This document shows, in pieces, positions 16,395 to 24,281 of a DNA stretch of 64,000 nucleotides (position 1 is the stretch's first letter; each line of letters opens with the position of its first letter). The notes beneath the pieces were generated by a model. It saw only the letters and a program-made list of their open reading frames with translations, made no database searches and had not been told where the DNA came from. The DNA lies in assembly GCA_965215295.1 (NCBI GenBank), contig OZ244045.1, positions 1,488,001 through 1,552,000 of the forward strand, read 5' to 3'. Both the position numbers and the translations under genes were made by a program. This DNA comes from HK1 sp965215295. Lineage in GTDB: Bacteria > Pseudomonadota > Gammaproteobacteria > HK1.

Positions 16395-16906
16395 GGCGCC
16401 ACCCGATCCTCGATGCGGAACCGGAGGATGCGCTCGACGTTCGCGAGGGCCTCCGCGCGCTCCGTGTCCGCGTCGTTGTCGATCCGGGCCTCGAACGCGG
16501 CGAGGATCGCCTCCTTGGCCGCTCCCTTCACCGCGAAGATGAACGGGAATCCGAAGCGCTCGCGGTACCGGGCGTTCAGATCGTGGAACCGGGCGAATTC
16601 GCCGACGGTGAGCCGGTCGAGGCCCGCGCCGGCCTGCTCGCGCCGCGAGTCCTCCCCGATGTCGCCGGCCAGCGCGGCGCGGCCCGCCAGATCGGGGTGC
16701 GCGCGCAGTAGCGCGACCCGGGCCTCGCGCGACGCGGCGCGCACCGCCGTGACGAAGGCGGAGACGAGTGCCTCGCGGTCCGCGAACGGCCGCGAGCCCC
16801 AGGCGGATTCGGCGACCCAGGGTGAACCTTCCGCAACGTCGCCGAAGCGCGCGGCGAACGCCGCCGCGTCGAGCGCGTTCACCGCATCGATCGGGAGACC
16901 GGTCAT
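16391..16906 (-). CDS. uraD: 2-oxo-4-hydroxy-4-carboxy-5-ureidoimidazoline (OHCU) decarboxylase
   Basis: A 171-residue protein that turns OHCU, formed from 5-hydroxyisourate, into S-allantoin. Family motifs are GSPWVAESAWGSRPF, LLRAHPDLAGRAAL with the catalytic-type His, FHDLNARYRERFGFPFIFAVKG and a closing RILRFRIEDRV. It overlaps guaD and follows puuD in the same direction. Its first 12 codons (beginning MTGLPIDAVNA) are duplicated twice upstream within the 180-bp repeats at 16871-17350. Confidence 0.93.
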   Translation of the reverse strand: MTGLPIDAVNALDAAAFAARFGDVAEGSPWVAESAWGSRPFADREALVSAFVTAVRAASREARVALLRAHPDLAGRAALAGDIGEDSRREQAGAGLDRLTVGEFARFHDLNARYRERFGFPFIFAVKGAAKEAILAAFEARIDNDADTERAEALANVERILRFRIEDRVAP

Positions 16907-17350
16907 CGCCGCACCACGGGACGAGGTCCGCCCGCCATACCGGAGACCCGGGTACGGGTGCGGGTACGGGCCCGGAACGATGGAGCCGCGAGACGCGGCG
17001 GTGAATCCGGGCCGTCGAGCCCGGGCACATGCCCGGATCGACGGAGCCGGAGCGCGTTCACCGCATCGATCGGGAGGCCGGTCATCGCCGCACCATGGGA
17101 CGAGATCCGCCCGCCATGCCGGAGACCCGGGTACGGGCCCGGGTCCGGATACGGACCCGGAACGATGGAGTCGCGGGACGCGACCGTGAATCCGAGCCGT
17201 CGAGCCCGGACACTTGCCCGGATCGACGGAGCCGGAGCGCGTTCACCGCATCGATCGAGAGGCCAGTCATCGCCGCACCACGGGACGAGGTCCACCCGCC
17301 ATGCCGGAGACCCGGTACGGATCCGGGCCCGGATCGACGGAGCCAGGGGG
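16871..17350. repeat. About 180-bp tandem repeat, three copies, each containing the uraD start
   Basis: Copies begin at about 16871, 17050 and 17234 (spacing 179 and 184 bp; the last is incomplete). Each starts with GAGCGCGTTCACCGCATCGA and reads as the uraD start and first codons on the minus strand, followed by a run of GTACGGG/CCCGG variants. The first copy is the real uraD 5' end. The others carry an ATG with the same start context but then leave the uraD sequence. Confidence 0.9.
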
Positions 17351-17359
17351 CCATGGAGC

Positions 17360-18547
17360 TCACCGCGGCTGCGCGGCGAGCCAGGCGCCGAGGCGCACGC
17401 GTTCGGCGTCGGTCATGCCGGTCAGGTTCCCGAGCGGCATGGTGCGCGTGCGCACCGCGTGCAGGTCCACCAGATCGGCGTAGGTGCGCAGATCGTCGGC
17501 GGTCTCCAGCACGATGTTCTTCGGTGCGATCCTGAACGCCGGGTCCGTCGGCCGCCGCGCGTGGCACGACACGCAATGGGCGTCGGTAATTCCCAGCGCC
17601 TCCACGTCGGTCACCGGCCGCCCGGCGCTCGAATCGCGCGCCGTCGGGGCGGTCATCGCGACCGCAACGGCCAGCGCCACCGCGATCACCGGCAGGGTCC
17701 AGGCGACCGGGGCGAACGGCTTCCCGACCTCGATGTGGACGAGGACGTGCCGTGCGCAGCCGCCGCCCGCGATGATCAGGGCCACGAGCAGCCACGCGTG
17801 CGGATGCCCGGTGAGCATCGGGTAGTGCCCGCTCACCATCAGCACCAGGACCGGCAGGGTGAGGTAGGTGTTGTGCAGCGACCGCTGCCTGGCCACCTTC
17901 CCCGGATGCGGGTCCGGCGCCTCGCCCGCGAGGAGCGCCGCCACCGCCTTCTTCTGGCTGGGGATGATCACCATGAAGACGTTGAACGCCATGATCGTCC
18001 CGATCAGGGCGCCCGCGTGGACCAGCGCGGCGCGGGCGGAGAAGACCTGCGTGTAGCCCCAGGTCGCGGCGACGCACAGCACGAAGACCGCACCCGCCAA
18101 TACCACCGGATGCGCGCCGATCTTCGAACGGCAGAGCGCGGTGTAGACCACCCAGCCGGCCACGAGGCTTCCGGCGGAGATGGCGATCGCCGGCCAGGTG
18201 CCGAGCGGCATCACCGCGGGGTCCACGAGCCAGGCCGGGGCATCCAGCCAGAACTGCACCACGAGCAACGCGAAGCCGGTCAGCCACGTCAGGTACGCCT
18301 CCCAACGGAACCACGTGAGGTGCTCCGGCAGCGACGGCGGCGCCACCGCATACTTCTCCACCCGGTAGAAGCCGCCGCCGTGCACCTCCCAGGCGGTGCC
18401 GGCCACGCCTTCGGGCGCCCCCCGGTCGCGGCGCAGGGAGAGGTCGAGGGCGATGAAGTAGAAAGAGGTCCCGATCCAGGCGATGCCCGCCACCAGGTGC
18501 GCCCAGCGCAGCAGCAGGTTGGCCCAGTCGGCGGCGAATGCGGACAT
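17360..18547 (-). CDS. puuD: Urate hydroxylase PuuD with C-terminal cytochrome c domain
   Basis: A 395-residue membrane urate oxidase that forms 5-hydroxyisourate. The N-terminal two thirds form about eight helices and include RWAHLVAGIAWIGTSFYFIALD and GGGFYRVEKY, hallmarks of this family. The C-terminal soluble domain has a single haem-c motif CVSCH near residue 328 and a downstream methionine in RTMPLGN, so electrons from urate can enter the respiratory chain. It precedes uraD and guaD and follows the nucleobase transporter. Confidence 0.93.
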   Translation of the reverse strand: MSAFAADWANLLLRWAHLVAGIAWIGTSFYFIALDLSLRRDRGAPEGVAGTAWEVHGGGFYRVEKYAVAPPSLPEHLTWFRWEAYLTWLTGFALLVVQFWLDAPAWLVDPAVMPLGTWPAIAISAGSLVAGWVVYTALCRSKIGAHPVVLAGAVFVLCVAATWGYTQVFSARAALVHAGALIGTIMAFNVFMVIIPSQKKAVAALLAGEAPDPHPGKVARQRSLHNTYLTLPVLVLMVSGHYPMLTGHPHAWLLVALIIAGGGCARHVLVHIEVGKPFAPVAWTLPVIAVALAVAVAMTAPTARDSSAGRPVTDVEALGITDAHCVSCHARRPTDPAFRIAPKNIVLETADDLRTYADLVDLHAVRTRTMPLGNLTGMTDAERVRLGAWLAAQPR

Positions 18548-18658
18548 GGAGCGGGAGCCGCCTCGACCGGATCAGGCCGTCCGGGCCGCCGCCGGCGGGC
18601 GACCGCGGCGCCCCGGCCACGCCCGGAGGGCGCGGGTCCGGGAGCCCGGCGGAGGGTT

Positions 18659-18856
18659 CCGAAGCTCCCGGCCCGCACGCATGCGCTCCCCGCACCCGCG
18701 CAGACCCGCACCCACGGACTCCTTCCGCGGCTCCCGAACCACGCGCATGCGCTCCCCGCACTCGCGCAGGTCCGCGTCCACGGACTCCATCCGGGGCTCC
18801 CGGCCCGCGCGCATGCGCTCCCCGCACCGGGGAGCGCACGGCCGGAGCCGGAGGGC
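18659..18856. repeat. 66-bp tandem repeat, three copies
   Basis: The shared core GCATGCGCTCCCCGCA occurs at 18679, 18745 and 18811, exactly 66 bp apart, with intervening text such as CACGGACTCC and GGCTCCCG also repeated. It fills the gap between puuD and the BMP gene. It is GC-rich and not obviously coding. Confidence 0.88.
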
Positions 18857-18861
18857 GCGCA

Positions 18862-19929
18862 CTACTCCGGCAGCTTGTCGTCGACGCCCTTCACGTACCA
18901 GTTCATGCCGAGCAACGTGCCGTCGTCGAGGGTCTCGCCCTCGCCGACCGCCATGGTGCCGTCCTGCCTGTGGATCGGGCCCGCGAAGGGGTGGAGCTCG
19001 CCGGAGGTGATCTTCGCCTGGGTCTCCATCGCCATCGCCACCACGTCCTCCGGCAGGTTGGTGTACGGCGCCATCCCGACCATGCCGGGCCCCATGCCGT
19101 CCCACGTGTCCTCGGACTTCCAGGTGCCGTCGAAGACCGCCTGCACGCGCGCGACGTAGTACGGCGCCCAGTTGTTGACGATCGCGGTGAGCTGCGTGTC
19201 GGGCGCGAACTTGATCATGTCCGACGCCTGCCCGAAGCCGAAGGCGCCCTGCTCGGCCGCGATCTGCAGCGGCCCGGTGGAGTCGGTGTGCTGGGTGATG
19301 ATGTCAGCGCCCTGGCCGATCAGCACCTTGGCCGCGTCCGCCTCCTTGCCGGGGTCGAACCACGTGCTCACCCAGACGATCTTCAGCTTGAAGTCGGGGT
19401 CGACGGACTGCGCGCCCAGCAGGAAGGCGTTGATGCCGCGGACCACCTCCGGGATCGGGAACGAGGCGATGTAGCCCGCGACCCCGCTCTTCGACATCCT
19501 CGCCGCGACTTGGCCGATGACGTAGCGTCCCTCGTAGAAGCGCGCCGAATACGTGGTCACGTTGTCGGCCCGCTTGTAGCCCGTGGCGTGCTCGAACTTC
19601 ACGTCCGGGAAGTTCCCGGCCACCTTGATGGTCGGCTCCATGTAGCCGAACGAGGTGGTGAAGACGATTCCGGCCCCCTGGCGGACAAGGCGGGTGATCG
19701 CGCGTTCGGCGTCGGGGCCTTCGGCCACGTTCTCGACGTAGACGGTCTCGACCCGGTCGCCGAACGCCTCCTCGACCGCGAGCCGCCCCTGATTGTGCTG
19801 GTAGGTCCAGCCGTGGTCGCCGATCGGGCCGACGTAGATGAATCCGACCATCAGCTTGTCGGCGCCGGAGACGGTGGCGACGGCGAGCGACAGCGCGAGT
19901 CCGGCCAGTGCCGCGAGTGTTTTCCTCAT
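18862..19929 (-). CDS. BMP-family ABC transporter substrate-binding lipoprotein-like protein
   Basis: A 355-residue periplasmic binding protein with a signal peptide (MRKTLAALAGLALSLAVATVSGA). Family features include VGFIYVGPIGDHGWTYQHNQG, IVFTTSFGYMEPT, FEHATGY and DIITQHTDSTGPLQ. BMP proteins bind nucleosides or purine bases. With the two permeases and double ATPase that follow upstream on the same strand it forms a complete uptake system. Start ATG 19929 has AGGAG nearby. Proximity to guaD, uraD and puuD suggests a purine substrate. Confidence 0.92.
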   Translation of the reverse strand: MRKTLAALAGLALSLAVATVSGADKLMVGFIYVGPIGDHGWTYQHNQGRLAVEEAFGDRVETVYVENVAEGPDAERAITRLVRQGAGIVFTTSFGYMEPTIKVAGNFPDVKFEHATGYKRADNVTTYSARFYEGRYVIGQVAARMSKSGVAGYIASFPIPEVVRGINAFLLGAQSVDPDFKLKIVWVSTWFDPGKEADAAKVLIGQGADIITQHTDSTGPLQIAAEQGAFGFGQASDMIKFAPDTQLTAIVNNWAPYYVARVQAVFDGTWKSEDTWDGMGPGMVGMAPYTNLPEDVVAMAMETQAKITSGELHPFAGPIHRQDGTMAVGEGETLDDGTLLGMNWYVKGVDDKLPE

Positions 19930-19973
19930 CGGTTCTTCTCCTCGTGTGGAGTGGGGTTGGGGTGCGGTCCGCT

Positions 19974-20894
19974 TCACCGATCCGGCACGAAGGGCTGGCC
20001 GATGCAAGCGGGGGTGTTCACTTTCGTCAGGATGCGGTTGCCGGAGATCAGCACCAGGGCGGCGATCGTGACCAGGTAGGGCAGCGACGCGAGGAGCTGG
20101 GGCGGGATCCCGACCCCGATCCCCTGCACGTACAGGCCCATGATCCACACCGTGCCGAACAGGTACGCGCCGATCGCGACCCGGAACGGCGCCCAGGTGG
20201 CGAAGACCACCAGCGCAAGGGCGATCCACCCGCGTCCCGCCGTCATATTCTCGATCCATTGCGGCGTATACGCCAGCGCGAGGTAGGCGCCGGCGAGCCC
20301 CGCGCAGGCTCCCCCGAAGGCGATGCAGGCGTACCGGACCGCGACCACATCGTAGCCGAGGGCGTGCGCGGAGTGGTGATTGCCCCCGGTGGCCCGGATC
20401 ACGAGGCCGATCCGGGTCCGCGCCAGCACCCAGGCGACGAGGATCGTGAGCGCGATGGAGGCGTACACGAGCACGTCCTGGCCGAACAGCACCGGCCCGA
20501 TGAACGGCAGATCGCTGAGCCCGGGGATGTGGACGGGGGCGAGCTTCACGCCCGGGAGCCCGGTGAACGACTCGCCGATCAGCCCGGACAGCCCGAGCCC
20601 GAACAGCGTGAGCGCGAGCCCGGTCGCCACCTGGTTGGTGACCAGGGTCTGGGTGAGGAAGCCGAACAGCAGGGACGTGGCGACGCCCGCCCCGAGCCCC
20701 CCCACGATGCCGAGCGCCGCCGATCCGGTGGCATACGCGGCGGCGAAGCCGCACACCGCCCCCATCACCATCATTCCCTCGACCCCGAGGTTGAGCACCC
20801 CGGAGCGCTCCACCACCAGCTCGCCGACGGCCGCGAGCAGCAGCGGCGTCGACGCGGTGATGATCGTCAGCAGGACGGCTTCGAGCCCGGTCAT
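19974..20894 (-). CDS. ABC transporter permease (BMP/nucleoside type, subunit 2)
   Basis: A 306-residue permease with about eight to ten helices, opening MTGLEAVLLTIITASTPLLLAA and including ERSGVLNLGVEGMMVMGA, the signature of the second permease in nucleoside/BMP transporters. Its ATG at 20894 overlaps the stop of the first permease. It forms the channel with that permease. Confidence 0.92.
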   Translation of the reverse strand: MTGLEAVLLTIITASTPLLLAAVGELVVERSGVLNLGVEGMMVMGAVCGFAAAYATGSAALGIVGGLGAGVATSLLFGFLTQTLVTNQVATGLALTLFGLGLSGLIGESFTGLPGVKLAPVHIPGLSDLPFIGPVLFGQDVLVYASIALTILVAWVLARTRIGLVIRATGGNHHSAHALGYDVVAVRYACIAFGGACAGLAGAYLALAYTPQWIENMTAGRGWIALALVVFATWAPFRVAIGAYLFGTVWIMGLYVQGIGVGIPPQLLASLPYLVTIAALVLISGNRILTKVNTPACIGQPFVPDR

Positions 20895-22012
20895 CCCGCG
20901 GACTCCCGCGCGGGCGGCGGAGACTCGCTCATGCCCCCGCCCTGCCCCGCCGCTCCGGGGCTGCCCCATCGGATGCGGTACCGGATCAGGGTGTCGCAGG
21001 CGAGGATGAAGAACAGCAGCATGCCCTGGAACACCTGCGCGGTCTTGTCCGAGATCCCGAGTTCCACCTGCGCCGCCTCGCCGCCCAGGTAGCTGATGGC
21101 GAGGACCAGTCCGGCCAGCAGCACCCCGATCGGGTGCAGCCGCCCGAGGAAGGCCACGATGATCGCGGTGAAGCCGTACCCGGGCGAGATGTGGGGCTGG
21201 AGCTGTCCGATCGGCCCCGCCGCCTCGCAGATCCCCGCGAGCCCCGCCAGCGCGCCGGCCAGCCCGAAGCAGAGCCACACCGTGCGCGGCCGCGAGAAGC
21301 CGCCGAAGCCTCCCGCCCGGGGCGCGTCCCCGCTCACCCGGATCTCGAACCCCTTGAGCGTGCGCGACATCAGCACGAACAGCACCACCACCGCGACGAC
21401 CGCGAACAGGGCGCCGAGATGCACCCTGCCGAGCCCCAGCGTCGGCAGGAGCTGCCAGTCCTGGAAGGCGACGGTCTTCGGGAAGTTGTAGCCGTGCGGG
21501 TCCCGCCACGGCCCGCGCACCAGCCAGTCGAGCAGGTACTGCGCGACGTACACCAGCATCAGGCTGGTCAGGATCTCGTTCGCGCCGAACCGGTTGCGCA
21601 GCAGGGCCGGCACCGCGGCCCACGCCATGCCGCCGAGCATGCCCAGCACCAGCATCAGGGGGAGCGCGAGCCACGGGACGAGGTCCGGCGCCAGGACGGG
21701 GACGGCGCCGCCCGCGATCGCGCCCGCGGTGAGCTGGCCCTCGGCGCCGATGTTCCAGAGATTGGCCCGGAAGCAGACCGCGAGGCCGGCGCCGATCAGC
21801 ACCAGCGGAGCGGCCTTCACGACGAGCTCCTCGATCGACCACATCGTCGTCACCGGCTCGACGAAGAAGACGTAGAGCGCGTGCAGCGGATCGAGCCCGC
21901 GCGCCGCGAAGACGACGCCGCCCACCAGGACCGTGAGCACGATGGCGACGACGGGCGAGACCGCGGTCATCACCCGGCTCTCCTGCGGCCGCGCCTCCAG
22001 ATGCAGTCTCAC
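20891..22012 (-). CDS. ABC transporter permease (BMP/nucleoside type, subunit 1)
   Basis: A 373-residue permease. It contains CFRANLWNIGAEGQLTAGAIAG, LLRNRFGANEILTSLMLVYVA and the PGYGFTAIIVAFLGRLHPIGV region typical of first permeases in this group. No ATG precedes the first helix by a suitable distance except ATG within SRVMTAV. I chose the GTG at 22012, ten bases after the ATPase stop with GAGG eight bases upstream. The C-terminus GQGGGMSESPPPARESAG overlaps the next gene. Confidence 0.88.
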   Translation of the reverse strand: MRLHLEARPQESRVMTAVSPVVAIVLTVLVGGVVFAARGLDPLHALYVFFVEPVTTMWSIEELVVKAAPLVLIGAGLAVCFRANLWNIGAEGQLTAGAIAGGAVPVLAPDLVPWLALPLMLVLGMLGGMAWAAVPALLRNRFGANEILTSLMLVYVAQYLLDWLVRGPWRDPHGYNFPKTVAFQDWQLLPTLGLGRVHLGALFAVVAVVVLFVLMSRTLKGFEIRVSGDAPRAGGFGGFSRPRTVWLCFGLAGALAGLAGICEAAGPIGQLQPHISPGYGFTAIIVAFLGRLHPIGVLLAGLVLAISYLGGEAAQVELGISDKTAQVFQGMLLFFILACDTLIRYRIRWGSPGAAGQGGGMSESPPPARESAG

Positions 22013-22022
22013 GGATGCAACC

Positions 22023-23924
22023 TCATGCCCCGCCGTCCATGCCGACATCGCCGGGACCGCCGGGGCCGCCGGGGCCGGCAGTATTACCGGAACCGCCGGT
22101 ATTGCCGGGACCGGCCGCCTGCCCGTGCGCCCCGCCGGCATCTGCCCCGCGCACGCCCGAGTCCCGGCGTCGGGACTCGGGCGCCTGCGTCGCCTGCGTC
22201 GCCTGCGCCGCGGTCTCATGCGCCTCGGACACCTGCGCTCCGGGCGCCTGCGCCGCAGTCTCATGCGCCTCGGACACCTGCGCTCCGGGCGCCTGCGTTG
22301 CGGTCTCGTGCGTCCCGGGCGCCTCCGCTCCGGGCGCCTGCGTCGCCGTCTCGTGCGTCCCGGCTGCCCGCGCCGCGGTCTCGTGCGCCCCCGCCATCAA
22401 CAGGCCGATGCGTTCGCGGTCGATCTCGCCGGCAGGATACGCCGCCGAGAGCTCGCCGCGCGAGATCACCGCGATGCGGTCGGCGATCTCGAAGATCTCG
22501 TCCAGATCCTGGCTGATGACGAGCACCGCGGCGCCACCCCGGGCCATGTCCGCAAGGACCTGACGGACGATCGCCGCGGCCCCCGCGTCCACTCCCCAGG
22601 TCGGCTGGTCGACCACCAGGACGGCGGGCTCCCGGTCCAGCTCGCGCCCTACGACGAACTTCTGCAGATTGCCGCCGGAGAGCGCCTGCGCCGGCGGGTC
22701 GGTCCGGCTCGTGCGCACGTCGAACCGTTCGATCACGCGGGCGGCCACCGCGCTGGTGGCCGGCCGGTCGATGAATCCGGCGCGCACCAGGTCCCCGCCG
22801 GAGGCGTGGCGGGTGAGCAGCACGTTGTCCGACAGCGCGAAGCCGGGCACCGCGCTGTGTCCGAGCCGCTCTTCGGGCACGAACGCGGCGCCGAGCCGCC
22901 GGCGCGCGGTGACGCCCCGCGTGCCGCAGGGCTCGCCGGCGATGGTGACCGCCTCCGGAGCCGGCGCGAGCCGTTCGCCCGACAGGGCCTCGAAGAGCTC
23001 GGACTGCCCGTTGCCCGCCACCCCCGCGATCGCGACCACCTCGCCCGCGCGCACCTCGAGCGAGACGTTGCGCAGCGCCACCCCGAAGGGACCGTCGGCC
23101 GGCAGCGACAGCGCCGCGACGGCGAGCATCGGCGGACCGTGGGGCGCATGCGCCTCGGCGCTCACCGCGTGCACGTCCGCGCCTACCATCAGCCGCGCCA
23201 GCGAGGCCGCGGTCTCGGCCTGGGGATCGACGTCCGCGACCACCTTGCCGTGGCGCAGGATGACGGCGTGGTGGCAAAGCTGCTTCACCTCCTCCAGACG
23301 GTGCGAGATGTAGAGCACCGCGCAGCCGTCGTCCGCGAGCCGGCGCAGGGTGACGAAGAGCCGGTCCGCCTCCTGCGGGGTGAGCACCGCGGTCGGCTCG
23401 TCCATGATCAGCAGGCGCGGCTCCTGCAGCAGGCAGCGCACGATCTCGATGCGCTGGCGCTCCCCCACCGACAGATCCGCGACCAGGGCCCCCGGCTCCA
23501 GCGGCAGGCCGTACTCCGCCGAGACCCGCGCGATGCGCGCGCCGAGCGCCCGGCGGTCGAACCCGCCGGGCAGGGCGAGGGCGATGTTCTCCGTCACGGA
23601 GAGCGCCTCGAAGAGCGAGAAGTGCTGGAAGACCATGCCGATCCCGAGCCGCCGGGCGGCGGCCGGATTCGCGACCGTCACCGCCGCGCCGCGCCAGCGC
23701 AGGCGTCCCGCGGTGGGCTGGAGCGCGCCGTAGACGATCTTCACGAGCGTCGACTTGCCCGCGCCGTTCTCCCCGAGCAGGGCGTGGATCTCCCCCCCGC
23801 GCAGGCGCAGGGTCACGCCGTCGTTCGCGGTGAAGTCGCCGAAGCGCTTCACGATGTCGAGCGCTTCGAGGAGGTACTCCCCATTCCCGGAGGGCGATCC
23901 GTTCATCGCGTTCACCGCGTTCAT
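22023..23924 (-). CDS. Nucleoside-type ABC transporter, double ATPase subunit with repeat tail
   Basis: A 633-residue protein with two ABC domains. The first has Walker A GENGAGKST, signature LSVGERQRIEI and Walker B LLIMDEPTAVLTPQEAD; the second has the degenerate GVAGNGQSE Walker A and LSGGNLQKFVVGRELDRE, as is normal for the BMP/sugar ATPases. After residue about 520 the protein carries an unusual 110-residue tail made of 15-residue repeats (AHETAAQAPGAQVSE type) and a Gly/Pro stretch. The start is uncertain: ATGs at 23924 and 23906 lie in a small ATGAACGCG repeat. Confidence 0.9.
   Translation of the reverse strand: MNAVNAMNGSPSGNGEYLLEALDIVKRFGDFTANDGVTLRLRGGEIHALLGENGAGKSTLVKIVYGALQPTAGRLRWRGAAVTVANPAAARRLGIGMVFQHFSLFEALSVTENIALALPGGFDRRALGARIARVSAEYGLPLEPGALVADLSVGERQRIEIVRCLLQEPRLLIMDEPTAVLTPQEADRLFVTLRRLADDGCAVLYISHRLEEVKQLCHHAVILRHGKVVADVDPQAETAASLARLMVGADVHAVSAEAHAPHGPPMLAVAALSLPADGPFGVALRNVSLEVRAGEVVAIAGVAGNGQSELFEALSGERLAPAPEAVTIAGEPCGTRGVTARRRLGAAFVPEERLGHSAVPGFALSDNVLLTRHASGGDLVRAGFIDRPATSAVAARVIERFDVRTSRTDPPAQALSGGNLQKFVVGRELDREPAVLVVDQPTWGVDAGAAAIVRQVLADMARGGAAVLVISQDLDEIFEIADRIAVISRGELSAAYPAGEIDRERIGLLMAGAHETAARAAGTHETATQAPGAEAPGTHETATQAPGAQVSEAHETAAQAPGAQVSEAHETAAQATQATQAPESRRRDSGVRGADAGGAHGQAAGPGNTGGSGNTAGPGGPGGPGDVGMDGGA
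22166..22400. repeat. 45-bp tandem repeat inside the ABC ATPase 3' end
   Basis: Near-identical 45-bp units begin around 22213, 22258, 22303 and 22348 and encode 15-residue repeats such as AHETAAQAPGAQVSE and THETATQAPGAEAPG. The period is a multiple of three, so the frame is kept. The repeats lie beyond the end of the conserved ABC domains. Confidence 0.88.
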
Positions 23925-24281
23925 CGCGTTGCCCCCGTCGCCGCGCCGCCTCCCGGCGCCAGCGCCGGGCATGTTCCGGACAGGCCCCGGCTGTCCGCGA
24001 GCCGCAGCCGTTCCCGCTACGGCGTCGGCGCCGGACGTATCCCGGACAGGCACCGGACACACCGTCGATAATGCGGGGAACCCGGAACCTTCGGCATCAA
24101 GGCGCCCTGGAAAATACCGGCGACGCGTTCCGGCGGGCGGATAGAGCGATCCTTGGCCCGGAGGGTAGCGTTGAAGCTCGGCCGCGTCACTGGAGAAAGC
24201 GGGAATCTGGCTGAACAGCAGCCGTCGCGTCCTTGCGCTGGCGCATTCGGTCACATGTCAGGCGGGAGTGCTGTCATGCGC
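23925..24281. other. Intergenic region between the nucleoside ABC operon and the Druantia-like operon
   Basis: About 357 bp. It should hold the promoter of the purine transporter operon. A GTTCCGGACAGGC-type sequence recurs as GTATCCCGGACAGGC about 60 bp apart (near 23971 and 24036). No gene, terminator with a T-run or riboswitch was recognised. Confidence 0.5.

Noticed and set aside
14988..19159. Two 733-codon plus-strand frames over guaD, uraD and puuD
   Set aside because: Low-complexity Arg/Ala/Gly sequence antisense to well-identified enzymes; shadows of GC skew.
23925..24254. N-terminal 110-residue extension of the nucleoside ABC ATPase
   Set aside because: The frame is open, but the sequence is low-complexity and unlike the family; the first ABC domain begins shortly after the ATG at 23924.
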